Positions 36,058 through 43,965 are shown, counted from the first letter of the stretch. The stretch: DNA of 64,000 nt from Arachnia rubra (GCF_019973735.1 NZ_AP024463.1:992001-1056000), one strand, 5' to 3'. Notes: generated by a model from the letters alone, not told the origin. Numbers and translations are program-made.

Positions 36058-37293
36058 TCAGCGCTGTTCGCGGGCCCAGGCCGCGATTCCCCGGTTCTCC
36101 GGCAGCAGCGCGTAGCAGGTGGCCTGGTAGGCATGGTAGAGGTCGGGTTTGCCCTCCCACGTGTGGACGACAGGGCGGTTGTTCACATCCAGTTCGTGCC
36201 ACCAGGAACCGTCTGCATGGTCAATGACGTGTTCCTCGGCGTAGGTCCAGAGCCTGCGGTAGGCATCCTCGTAGCGTTGCTCTCCCGTGGCTCGGAACAG
36301 GCCCGCGGCTGCTCCTATGCCTTCTGCGATCTCCCAGAAGAAGCGCTCGGGAACCACTGGCGTTCCATCCCAGTCGACGGTATAGCAGAATCCGCCGTTG
36401 CTGGCCCAGGCGTCGCGGAAGGCCCCGTCGAAAAGGTGTCGTGCGGCATCAAGCAGCCAGGGTTCCCCAACGCCGAGCCCGCGGATCTGGAGCAGCAGCT
36501 TTGCCCACTCCAACCAGTGGCCCGGCTGGGAGCCGTAGGGACGGAAGGGATGCCGGGGCTCGTCGTGGTTGTGTTCCGGGAGTTCCCGCCAGCTGGCGTC
36601 GAAATGCTCTGGGAGCCGCCAGGCCCCATCCTGTCCCGCGGCGGCTCGGTCGGCGATACGGTGTGCGATCCGCAGAGCACGTTCGAGTAGGTATTCGTGG
36701 CCGGTCACCTCATAGGCCGCCAGATAGGCCTCGGTCAGGTGCATGTTCGCGTTCTGGCCGCGATAGTGTTCTGCGTCGCGGAACTCCCGGTCGAAGGCCT
36801 CGACGCCCGCGCCGTCGCCATCCACCCAGAACCGGTCGGTGACTTCCAGGGCTGCTGTCAGCAGTTCCGCGCCTCCTGGGATGCCGGCGGCTGTCGCGGA
36901 GCTGGCTCCGAGCAGGATGTGTGCCTGGCCGTAGAGCTCCTTGCGGGGACTAGGGGCATCGCCACCCACCACCGGGAACCAGCCGCCGTATTCGGCGTCG
37001 CGTCCTGGACCATGGAGATAGAAATCGATGCCATGCCGGGCGACGTCCTCGGCGCCGGAACGTCCCAGCAGAGCGGCTATCGAGAAGCAGTGCAGCATCC
37101 GTGCACCCAGCCACAGCTGGGAACCCATCTGGGGCAGGGGGCGGCCTGTGGAATCTAGGTAAGCAAAGCCCGCGCCGGGCAAGACCACCTCGGGCTGGTA
37201 GAAATCCAGCAGTGACTCCCGGTGCTGCGCCAGCCAGGCGTGATGTTCAGCAGCATCCAGCCAGCTGCTTTGATTGGCGGTTGATTGACTCAT
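36058..37293 (-). CDS. AGE-family sugar epimerase/isomerase
   Basis: 411 aa (alpha/alpha)6-barrel protein related to N-acylglucosamine 2-epimerase, mannose isomerase and YihS. Family residues: GSQLWLGARMLHCFSIAA, GQNANMHLTEAYLAAYEVTG, GHWLEWAKLLLQIRG, PERFFWEIAEGIGAAA and TWEGKPDLYHAYQATCY, giving the His/Arg/Glu set of the active site. The KPDLYH motif favours the aldose-ketose isomerase side (mannose or sulfoquinovose) over GlcNAc epimerase, but the substrate is not proven. AAGGAG precedes the ATG at 37293. A single gene at the left edge of the accessory segment. Confidence 0.85.
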   Translation of the reverse strand: MSQSTANQSSWLDAAEHHAWLAQHRESLLDFYQPEVVLPGAGFAYLDSTGRPLPQMGSQLWLGARMLHCFSIAALLGRSGAEDVARHGIDFYLHGPGRDAEYGGWFPVVGGDAPSPRKELYGQAHILLGASSATAAGIPGGAELLTAALEVTDRFWVDGDGAGVEAFDREFRDAEHYRGQNANMHLTEAYLAAYEVTGHEYLLERALRIAHRIADRAAAGQDGAWRLPEHFDASWRELPEHNHDEPRHPFRPYGSQPGHWLEWAKLLLQIRGLGVGEPWLLDAARHLFDGAFRDAWASNGGFCYTVDWDGTPVVPERFFWEIAEGIGAAAGLFRATGEQRYEDAYRRLWTYAEEHVIDHADGSWWHELDVNNRPVVHTWEGKPDLYHAYQATCYALLPENRGIAAWAREQR

Positions 37294-37570
37294 CCGGTCT
37301 CCTTCGACGCTGGGCATCACGAGTATCGCCGCCCAGGCTATACCTTGTCACGGGTTTCCCGCTGTGGCAGGCTAAGAACCCACTAGGTGAAGTTAGGCTT
37401 GGTGCCGAGTCGAACCAACGGAGGTTTATTTTGAGATTTTCTTTGGTGCAGGGCTGAGCGATCTATCCGGATTTATGCATGGCACTCGCGGTGTCTTGGT
37501 CCTACTAGGTGATTTTTGATCCCGCCAGATGATTTTGAGAGCTGGAAGATATGAGTATGAGGCTTTCCTG
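37294..37570 (+). other. AT-richer leader of the toxin-like island
   Basis: 277 bases without a credible gene. Composition changes here from GC-rich to visibly AT-richer. A GGAGG at about 37420 precedes a TTG that opens only an 8-codon frame ending in TGA at 37457, perhaps a remnant of an earlier gene. Confidence 0.4.
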
Positions 37571-38401
37571 ATGTCCTTGCAGCCACTTCCAGTTGAGCAG
37601 CAGGGGGTTCTGCATACCACAGTGGACGTCGCTCCCGCCACGCTTGACGAGTGGGCAACCGAACGCGATAAAGCACCCAGAGAGGCGCTGGCAGTGCAGG
37701 TGAAACCCGATCTCGCGCCACCCTGGGCAACAATCTCACTTACAAAAGCGGATTTCGATGCTTTTGAGCGGATGGCAAGGGGGCATGTCCGGTTCAGGGC
37801 AGATCCGTCAGAGATAGTTGATCGAAGATTGATGGCAGCCAATCTCTTTGATGAGGTAGGAAAGGCCACCGAGATCGGATCGTGGATTCGAAAGATCATG
37901 TTGCGTGGGAATTCCTGGAAGGCTGAGAAAGCGATGCAACACCCGGCATCTTTCCGCGTCTGGGCCATGGGAAATTCTAGCCTCATTGTAACGACGTCAC
38001 CTGATGCGGGAGCAGGGTTGATGCAGTGCTCTATTGAATATTGTCCAACTGAGGATATTGGTAGACATTTACTGGTTTGGAGTGGCTTACAGCCCAGCTG
38101 GGCAATGAAGTTCACTATGAAAATTTCTAAACATGCATTCGAAAATAAAATTGATGGGGATGTATGTCCGTCAGCTGTTTTTGAGGATGATGCCGCGGTC
38201 TTCTGTCGGGAGTCCTGGGGCTTTGTGATTCTGAGTGATTCACGGGGGGCTGGTGGGTTTAGTTGGGTTTACGCTCCGGCCCGTGGAGCCGCTATTCTTG
38301 AGGCATGTGGTGATGCTGATTTGGTGTTATCCCGTGATGATTCTAAACCTTTCTGGCAATTATTGATTGGGGCTGCTTTTGTTATGAGTCTAGGAGAATG
38401 A
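37571..38401 (+). CDS. Protein of unknown function, first gene of a type VII-like effector locus
   Basis: 276 aa, alpha/beta, no signal peptide, mostly soluble; only a short hydrophobic stretch at the C-terminus (FWQLLIGAAFVMSLGE). Features include LTKADFDAFERMARGH, FRVWAMGNSSLIVTTSPDAG and HLLVWSGLQPSW. Size, position and the central beta-rich part recall EspG-like ESX chaperones, but the resemblance is weak and is inference. GAGG eight bases before the ATG at 37571 decides the start; an ATG at 37529 lacks a ribosome site. AT-rich codons unlike the neighbours. Ends one base before the next gene. Confidence 0.7.
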   Translation: MSLQPLPVEQQGVLHTTVDVAPATLDEWATERDKAPREALAVQVKPDLAPPWATISLTKADFDAFERMARGHVRFRADPSEIVDRRLMAANLFDEVGKATEIGSWIRKIMLRGNSWKAEKAMQHPASFRVWAMGNSSLIVTTSPDAGAGLMQCSIEYCPTEDIGRHLLVWSGLQPSWAMKFTMKISKHAFENKIDGDVCPSAVFEDDAAVFCRESWGFVILSDSRGAGGFSWVYAPARGAAILEACGDADLVLSRDDSKPFWQLLIGAAFVMSLGE

Positions 38402-38402
38402 A

Positions 38403-38756
38403 ATGACTAGTTATGAAGTTCAGCCTGACGTCTGCATGGCTATATTTGCACAGGCCGAGGAGGCTGCAGACAGGGCGGATGAACAGCATGTGAGTATGTC
38501 ATCAGAGGTGGATGAGTTGCGTGGGCTTTGCTCTCGCGGAGAAAGTGCTCCTATAGCCTCGGGTCTGTCTGGAGTTTATAATCGCCTGCTTACAAGGGGG
38601 ATGACGGGGGCAACCCAGCAGATCAGGAATGCTGCTTCAGGTGGTCGACAAGCAGTTGGTTGTATTCAGCGTGGCGATCATGAGATTGCGGATACAAATG
38701 AACGTGCTGCCCGTGAGGTCGACGAAGTCAAAATCAGCGATGGGAAGCCGCTATGA
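38403..38756 (+). CDS. Small alpha-helical partner protein (DUF6507/WXG100-like)
   Basis: 117 aa, predicted almost all helix, no signal peptide or TM. Begins MTSYEVQPDVCMAIFAQAEE; helical stretches continue through SGLSGVYNRLLTRGMTGATQ and end with RGDHEIADTNERAAREVDEV. Length and pattern resemble DUF6507-like or WXG100-like proteins that precede secreted effectors in actinobacterial type VII loci. AGGAG upstream of the ATG; its stop overlaps the effector ATG as ATGA, so the two are made in ratio, as expected for a chaperone or co-secreted partner (inference). Confidence 0.72.
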   Translation: MTSYEVQPDVCMAIFAQAEEAADRADEQHVSMSSEVDELRGLCSRGESAPIASGLSGVYNRLLTRGMTGATQQIRNAASGGRQAVGCIQRGDHEIADTNERAAREVDEVKISDGKPL

Positions 38757-40019
38757 CTGTTGATTTCACGGTACTGCAGGATTGGCCGGATGCCGCATCC
38801 ATTGAAAGATCAGCGGAGAATATTGGAAAACGAGGCGACTTATTCGCTGAGACGGTAACTGACGCTCAGCAAAAATGGCGTGGACTTATGTCATGCTATC
38901 ACACGCCCCATCAAGACCAGCTTTACTCATCGCTGGATCCGGCAGTCGCATCAGCGGGATACGTGCGGATGGGAACCAGCACTTTAGCGGTGGTTATGGG
39001 CGTTTTTGCAAGTACTCTGGCTTCTTTGTCAGGGCAAAGAGTAGATTTAATTAAAAAAGCGGAAGCGGCGAACTCCGAGCCGCCGCCAGTGACATCGTCT
39101 GACCTCGAGGAAAAAGTCAGAAGAGAGGGGGAGCTGCAGGCTGAGATAAATACGCTAGCCCAGAAATACAAAGATGCTGTTGAAGAGTGTGTGAGCGGGC
39201 TGTCTGGCATAAACAGCGAGGGTAGGTCTGAGTCGTGGGTCAATAGTACTTTGATGCCCTATATAGGAAATGCTAATCTTTCTATACTTGGCGCTCTTGG
39301 CGAGTCGCGTATAGTCGAGAGTACAAGTACCTGGATGAATCTGACCCTCAGGCTCTTCGGGCATGATTTCCATCCGCGTCTCCCCTGGGATTATACGTCG
39401 ATGCGCTATTGGAAGCTCTGGGAGAAAATTCCCAAGGGATCAACTTATCTAGAGCGTTTCGGTGCTGCCTTGAGGGAGGCGTTCATTGGGCCTAGACCAA
39501 CGACCTACAGTCCTGTGCAGTATCAGATCGCCAAGACTGGCCCGAACGGGAAGTGGTTTGGTCTGGGGGCTGAGAAATTAAGCCAGAGTCGTGTGGGGGT
39601 TTCGGGTTTCGGACGGATGGCCGGTCGTGGTCTGTTCCTGCTCGGTACTGGCCTGACATTTGCCGGTGAGTATGGTAAAGCTCAGGAAAAACTAGCTTCG
39701 GAGCAGCCAGGTCTATCGGAGAGCGAGCGTAATGGTAAGGCAGCTGAGAGTGCTACGGTCCGGACTGGAAGTCAGGTGGGAACTGCCGCTCTCGTGGGCG
39801 CTGGCATAGGGGCTGGCTGCTATTCCAGTGGGAGGGCCTCTTGTCGGTTTTGGAATTGGTGCTGCTGTGGGTGGAGTGATGATGATCCCAGCTGGTGATG
39901 GTAAGACCGTGGGAGATCGCATCGCGGACGGCGGGGAGGCCATGTGGAACTGGGGTAAAGATAGATGTGGTGATGTGGCAAACTTTGGGAAGGACCTATG
40001 GAAGTCGGTTTTCGGATGA
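38753..40019 (+). pseudogene. Type VII-like effector with glycine-zipper C-terminus, frameshifted by a 4-bp duplication
   Basis: As it stands, the frame stops at 39898 (381 aa). Residues 1 to about 150 are helical with a WXG/LXG-like pattern (KWRGLMSCYHTPHQDQLYSSLDP), then a coiled segment. The middle region is unassigned. From about residue 290 the sequence turns hydrophobic and Gly-rich. At 39811-39818 GGCT is repeated twice; the orphan copy at 40467 has it once. Removing one repeat restores a 420-aa protein ending in a glycine zipper (GAGIGAAIPAGG, GIGAAVGGVMMIPAGDG) and SVFG at 40019, where the immunity ATG overlaps. Glycine-zipper type VII toxins such as TspA and TelE depolarise membranes; that role here is inference. 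Confidence 0.75.
39778..39919 (+). repeat. Toxin-core repeat, copy 1
   Basis: 142 bases matching 40467-40604 with three substitutions and the 4-base GGCT insertion. Encodes the glycine-zipper core. Confidence 0.9.
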
Positions 40020-40462
40020 TCCTGTTGGAAGGTAGTGGATCTATATCAATGCCGATTTATATCAGCATCGGTCTTGTGCTATTTGGGTTATTTGCGCTTT
40101 GGCAAGGTGTCAGGATCAGAAGGGAGCCAATTCCTCGGTTTGTCTTATATTACAGAGGCTGGTCGTCTATTGCGCTGGCAATGCCATATGGCGGGGTCTT
40201 TCTTATCACTCTTGGGTTAGGTCCTCTTCTGCCCTATCTGCCATTGGCGCTAGGCTTGCTTATATGGTTTGTCTGGGTTTTCTCGGGAGTGATTTTTTTA
40301 GTTGGAATCTTTATTTGGTTTCCCTGGTTTTTGACCCCTAAATGGTATAGACGTGCGCGGAAAGCAGGGGTTCCGAGGCATGATCCAGCCGCTATGGGGG
40401 ACTTCAAAGCTCTACCGGTGGATGAACAGAAACGTCTCGCGAAGTCCAGATCTCGGCCTTAG
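40016..40462 (+). CDS. Polytopic membrane protein, likely immunity factor 1
   Basis: 148 aa with about three to four TM helices: YISIGLVLFGLFALWQGV, then IALAMPYGGVFLITLGLGPL, then WFVWVFSGVIFLVGIFIWFP, and a basic cytoplasmic tail TPKWYRRARKAGV...DEQKRLAKSRS. The ATG at 40016 overlaps the repaired effector stop (ATGA), the same junction as in the second cassette; an ATG at 39998 with AAGG upstream is the alternative. A multi-span membrane protein directly after a membrane-active toxin tail is the usual immunity arrangement. No homology assignment was possible. Confidence 0.7.
   Translation: MILLEGSGSISMPIYISIGLVLFGLFALWQGVRIRREPIPRFVLYYRGWSSIALAMPYGGVFLITLGLGPLLPYLPLALGLLIWFVWVFSGVIFLVGIFIWFPWFLTPKWYRRARKAGVPRHDPAAMGDFKALPVDEQKRLAKSRSRP
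40281..40460 (+). repeat. Immunity 3'-half repeat, copy 1
   Basis: 180 bases matching 40927-41106 with about six substitutions over the first 173 bases. Encodes the last TM segment and the basic tail. Confidence 0.9.
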
Positions 40463-40466
40463 AGAG

Positions 40467-40604
40467 GGGAACCGCCGCTCTCGTGGGCGCTGGCATAGGG
40501 GCTGCTATTCCAGCGGGAGGGCCTCTTGTCGGTTTTAGAATTGGTGCTGCTGTGGGTGGAGTGATGATGATCCCAGCTGGTGATGGTAAGACCGTGGGAG
40601 ATCG
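40467..40604 (+). repeat. Toxin-core repeat, copy 2
   Basis: 138 bases matching 39778-39919 without the GGCT duplication. Confidence 0.9.
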
Positions 40605-40671
40605 TGTAGCAGATGTTGGAGAAGCTGCCTGGAGCTGGACCAAAGACATGTGGAAGGGGACATTTGGATGA
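40467..40671 (+). pseudogene. Orphan effector C-terminal module (glycine zipper)
   Basis: A copy of only the effector's C-terminal part. The frame is open from within the end of immunity gene 1, with a GTG at 40483 but no convincing ribosome site. It encodes GAGIGAAIPAGGPLVGFRIG and AAVGGVMMIPAGDGKTVGDR, then a tail (VADVGEAAWSWTKDMWKGTF) that differs from copy 1. It carries GGCT only once, so its frame is intact through the stop at 40671. Probably a silent cassette available for recombination, as in other polymorphic toxins with orphan C-termini. Confidence 0.75.
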
Positions 40672-41102
40672 TTCTGTTCGAGGAGGTTGCTCCTGGTGAT
40701 TTTTACACGCGTATAGGGATGATAATTGTTGGTGGATTGATATTTTTACAAGGAGTGCGGATAAGATGTTCAAATCCGCCTAAATTTGTTGCCAATTACA
40801 GAGGTTGGTCTTCGCCTGAACTGGCATTGCCTTTTGGCGGAGTGTTCGTTTTTACCTTAAGGGTCGGCGCTTTTCGGCCTCCTGTGCCTCCCCTTTTGGG
40901 GCTGTTTTTTATGCTTTTTGGCTTTCTCTCGGGAGTGATTTTTTTAGTTGGGATCTTTATTTGGTTTCCCTGGTTTTTGACCCCTAAATGGTATAGACGT
41001 GCGCGGAAAGCAGGGGTTCCATTGCATGATCCAGCCGCTATGGGAGAGTTCAAAGCTCTACCGGTGGATGAACAGAAACGTCTCGCGAAGTCCAGATCTT
41101 GA
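40668..41102 (+). CDS. Polytopic membrane protein, likely immunity factor 2
   Basis: 144 aa paralogue of the protein at 40016. The N-terminal half is diverged (MILFEEVAPGDFYTRIGMII, YRGWSSPELALPFGGVFVF), while the C-terminal half from LSGVIFLVGIFIWFP on is nearly identical. The ATG at 40668 overlaps the orphan toxin stop as ATGA and has AAGGGG eight bases upstream. It would protect against the tail variant of the orphan module, or serve as an extra immunity gene. Confidence 0.7.
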   Translation: MILFEEVAPGDFYTRIGMIIVGGLIFLQGVRIRCSNPPKFVANYRGWSSPELALPFGGVFVFTLRVGAFRPPVPPLLGLFFMLFGFLSGVIFLVGIFIWFPWFLTPKWYRRARKAGVPLHDPAAMGEFKALPVDEQKRLAKSRS

Positions 41103-41106
41103 CCTT
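40927..41106 (+). repeat. Immunity 3'-half repeat, copy 2
   Basis: Matches 40281-40460. Confidence 0.9.
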
Positions 41107-41438
41107 AAGAGGTTATTCACGAGCACCTCGGGAGAATGCAAAATCCCTTGCCAGATCCCAGTCGCCTAAGGTCGTGAATAACGCCCTTAGGGTGCTAGCG
41201 TTTTCGCTGAGATTTTGTGAAACCTCTCCAGGTGATGGAGAAACCCTTAGGGTGAGCCAGAAACGTGGATAGTTGGGGCTCAGTAGGGAGAGCTGCTGGC
41301 ATGCCGTAGAGGCTTATTTATAGTTGTGAAATATCTGCTGCGGCAAGGGGTTTGCTGCTTTTTAGATCACTTGTAGATAAGCTTATAGTCTGCCGAGCTC
41401 TCCCTGCTGTTTAGTTTCTTCTCTTCTTGACTGATGGC
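41103..41438. other. AT-rich gap after the toxin-like island
   Basis: No gene. It contains an 11-bp inverted repeat (41112-41122 with 41172-41182) and a CCCTTAGGGTG motif repeated at about 41184 and 41249; could be a terminator region or the scar of a mobile element. Confidence 0.45.
41112..41182. repeat. Inverted repeat bordering the island
   Basis: GTTATTCACGA at 41112-41122 and its exact complement at 41172-41182, with a 49-base centre. Confidence 0.6.
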
Positions 41439-42022
41439 TTAGCCCAGTGTTTTATCCAGGAAGGTGCTGATTTCCTCGAAGGGAATGATATCCTTGCGAT
41501 GGTATAGGTCGACGTGACCGGCGCCAGGGACCACCAGCAGCTGCTTCTTGGTGGTCAAGCGTTCATGGATCGCCTCTGACAGAGCGTGGGTGGCCGTTTG
41601 CTCACCGACCACCGTCAGCACCTCAGCCTCGATCCAATCCGGGTGGGCCAGTTCGGGGAAGTTCATGAGAGAGGGCCGAGATAGCTGTGAACTGGGTGGT
41701 GGAATTGTGGTGGTGGCCGTTTTCACACCAGAGGAGACGTGGCGGGGCTCACCCCTGGAGTATCCGTTGTAAGAGGGGTCGAACGCCAGGGTCACGTAGC
41801 CGTGCTTCGCCAGCTTATTGGCGTAGAGATTCCCGCCACCTGCTCTTTCACCGCTCCATAGGGAGAGCCGACGAGTAGCGCATGATGCCTCGTGGAACGG
41901 CCCAGATCTGCGGGAGCGTAGAGATCCGCAACGATTCCTATACCGTAACGATTCAGGTACGAGACATGCTCCCTTGTCACGTTCTCGGCCAGTGGGAAGA
42001 TGTAGTTTCCGTCTTGAGCCAT
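41439..42022 (-). pseudogene. Alpha/beta hydrolase remnant
   Basis: Reading from 42022, MAQDGNYIFPLAENVTREHV and YAPADLGRSTRHHALLVGSPYGAVKEQ match the N-terminus of YcjY/dienelactone-type hydrolases. The frame breaks near 41835, after which LYANKLAKHGYVTLAFDPSY continues in another frame. The central part that should carry the nucleophile Ser (a GxCxGG-like motif) is missing: sequence jumps from GEPRH to LMNFPELAHPDW. The C-terminal AEVLTVVGEQTATHALSEAI and VPGAGHVDLY (catalytic His region) remain. At least one frameshift plus an internal deletion, so non-functional. Confidence 0.8.
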
Positions 42023-42179
42023 GGAGTGTTCCCTTATTTTTCTGGTTGCCAGGCCTAATCAGTCTGGCGCGGGGTTTGATGCGGCACCGGATAATCCGCT
42101 CCCTGGGTGTGGATAATCGCAGAGAGGAAGACCGGAAGCTGCATTCCACGTAAGCATAAATGGTGCGATCTGCCACTGG

Positions 42180-42217
42180 CTCCGCTAGGGGGAGAAGATC
42201 TTCTCACCCTAGCGGAG
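42180..42217. terminator. Long nearly perfect palindrome (terminator)
   Basis: Outer 11-bp arms (42180-42190 with 42207-42217) enclose an inner 14-bp palindrome (42192-42205). Lies between the aldo/keto reductase and the hydrolase remnant, both on the minus strand, in a 328-base gap with no other recognisable feature. Confidence 0.7.
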
Positions 42218-42350
42218 CGGGTTTGATCCACAGGCTGCCCGGTGGCTTTGTCAACTGTGGCATCGCACGAGCTGGGTGCTCCTGCATTCTCATCGTCATG
42301 GGGTTAGCCAGGTGTTCTCCGGGCAGCCGTGCAGTTTTGTCAGACCGCTG

Positions 42351-43193
42351 TCACTCCAGGCGCAGCAGTGCCTGCAGCATCCGGGGGTCTTGGTGGGTGA
42401 AGCCCGCGTTTGGGGTTTTCTTGTCCACACCGGCGATGGCGTTCATCTCCTCCTCGGACAGGGCGAAACCGAAGACGTCGAGGTTGGCGCGCAGCCGCTC
42501 CTCGTGGGTGGATTTGGCGACCAGGGTTGCGCCGCGCTGAATGAGCCAGCGGATGATCACCTGGGCGACGCTTACACCATGCGCCTCGGCGATCCCTACC
42601 AGGATGGGATCCTCCCGGATCGCCGTGTTGCCCTGTCCGAGTGGACCCCAGGCCTGCAGCACCGTGCCGTACTCGGCCATCAGCTCCTGCATCTCGATCT
42701 GCTGGTTGTAGGGGTGGGTCTCCCGCTGATTGACGGCCGGGATGATTCCCGCGTGGGTCACGAAGTCCAGGTAGCGGTCCGGGTAGAAGTTCGAGACGCC
42801 GATGGCCCTCACCAGACCCTCTGACATGGCCTCCCCCATGTCCCGCCAGGCCGCGTAGTAGTCGCTGAACGGCTGGTGCATCAAGTAGAGGTCCAGATAT
42901 TCCAGGCCCAGGTTCTCCAGCGACACCTTGAGGGCGTCCTTCGTCTTTCCCTGGCCGTAGTCTTTGAACCACAGCTTGGTGGTGATGAAGAGCTCCTCGC
43001 GGGGGACGTCCAGCTCGGCGAGAGTCTGGCCGAGGGCTTTCTCGTTGTAGTAGCGCGAGGCGGTGTCGATTAGGCGGTAGCCCGCGTCGACAGCGGCGGG
43101 CACGACGTCGCGGATCGTGGCGTCGTCCATCTGGAAGACGCCCAGCCCGATCACCGGCATCTTCGCGCCGGTGTTGAGTGTGATGGTCTGCAT
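42351..43193 (-). CDS. Aldo/keto reductase
   Basis: 280 aa of the AKR5 type (2,5-diketo-gluconate reductase-like). Catalytic tetrad: Asp in LIDTASRYYNE, Tyr in the same segment, Lys in LFITTKLW and His in LYLMHQPFSDY; NADPH-binding VAKSTHEERLRANLDVF near the end (usual form IPKS, here VAKS). AGAGGGA precedes the ATG at 43193. It follows the SDR gene by 31 bases, so the two reductases are probably cotranscribed. Confidence 0.92.
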   Translation of the reverse strand: MQTITLNTGAKMPVIGLGVFQMDDATIRDVVPAAVDAGYRLIDTASRYYNEKALGQTLAELDVPREELFITTKLWFKDYGQGKTKDALKVSLENLGLEYLDLYLMHQPFSDYYAAWRDMGEAMSEGLVRAIGVSNFYPDRYLDFVTHAGIIPAVNQRETHPYNQQIEMQELMAEYGTVLQAWGPLGQGNTAIREDPILVGIAEAHGVSVAQVIIRWLIQRGATLVAKSTHEERLRANLDVFGFALSEEEMNAIAGVDKKTPNAGFTHQDPRMLQALLRLE

Positions 43194-43224
43194 TTCTTAT
43201 CCCTCTGTCGTTGTGTGGGTTTAT

Positions 43225-43965
43225 TTACCAGGGCAGCTGTTTGCCGTCGCGGAAGAACAATCCAGTTGGCCCATCGTCGGGCAGTGTCGCCGCCCAGACG
43301 ATTCCCTTGGCGCTCTCCGCTGCGGAACGTCCGAAGCCGACTCCCCGGCTGTCGGTGACTCCTGGGCAGACCGAGTTGACCAGGATGTGGTCGCCTCTGA
43401 GGTCTTTCGACATCTTGATGGTCAAACCATTGAGCGCAAGTTTGGTCAGCCCATAAGCGGTGATCGGTGCATCGCCAGAACCAGCGAGAGCAAACCCCGG
43501 GTAATTGACCAGCCCATAGTCCGGATCCCAGAAGGAACCCGCCCCACTGGAGACGTTCACCACCCGGCCGTGCCCACCCGAGGCGAGCAGCGGGACGAAG
43601 TGTTTCGTGACGCGCCAGACACCAACCACGTTGGTCTCGAACTCCTGGCTGAGCTCGGCCAGGTCCTTTTCCATGATTGTTCCTGAGGACACCATCATGA
43701 CGGCATTGTTGACGAGAACATCCAGGTGACCGAATTCAGCGGCTACATCCTGTGCGGCCGCTGTAACGCTCGCCTCGTCGCTCACATCCAGGCTCAGCGC
43801 GGAGGCGCCCAGACCGGAATTCCTCAATTCCTGGGCAAGAGGCTCGACCTGTCCCAGCTGACGGGCGGTCAGTATCACGTGATATTCCCGCTCCCCAAGC
43901 TGCCTGGCGATTTCGTGGCCCAGCCCTTCCCGTCGTCCTGCACCGGTGATCAGTGCTATACGCAT
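43225..43965 (-). CDS. Short-chain dehydrogenase/reductase
   Basis: 246 aa. Rossmann start MRIALITGAGRREGLGHEIA (TGxxxGxG expanded by two residues), LDVSDEASV, LVNNAVMM in place of NNAG, catalytic Ser in VVNVSSGAG and the YxxxK pair in ITAYGLTKLALNG, then VCPGVTDS. NAD(P)-dependent carbonyl or alcohol conversion; substrate unknown. GGAGAACTGT precedes the ATG at 43965. Confidence 0.9.
   Translation of the reverse strand: MRIALITGAGRREGLGHEIARQLGEREYHVILTARQLGQVEPLAQELRNSGLGASALSLDVSDEASVTAAAQDVAAEFGHLDVLVNNAVMMVSSGTIMEKDLAELSQEFETNVVGVWRVTKHFVPLLASGGHGRVVNVSSGAGSFWDPDYGLVNYPGFALAGSGDAPITAYGLTKLALNGLTIKMSKDLRGDHILVNSVCPGVTDSRGVGFGRSAAESAKGIVWAATLPDDGPTGLFFRDGKQLPW

Noticed and set aside
38923..39373. 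Minus-strand frames opposite the effector gene
   Set aside because: No start signals and antisense to a gene with clear helical coding character.
40353..40538. Plus-strand frame joining immunity gene 1 to the orphan toxin in another frame
   Set aside because: It reads the same out-of-frame peptide (GCYSSGRASCRF) that follows the frameshift in copy 1; an artefact of the repeat.
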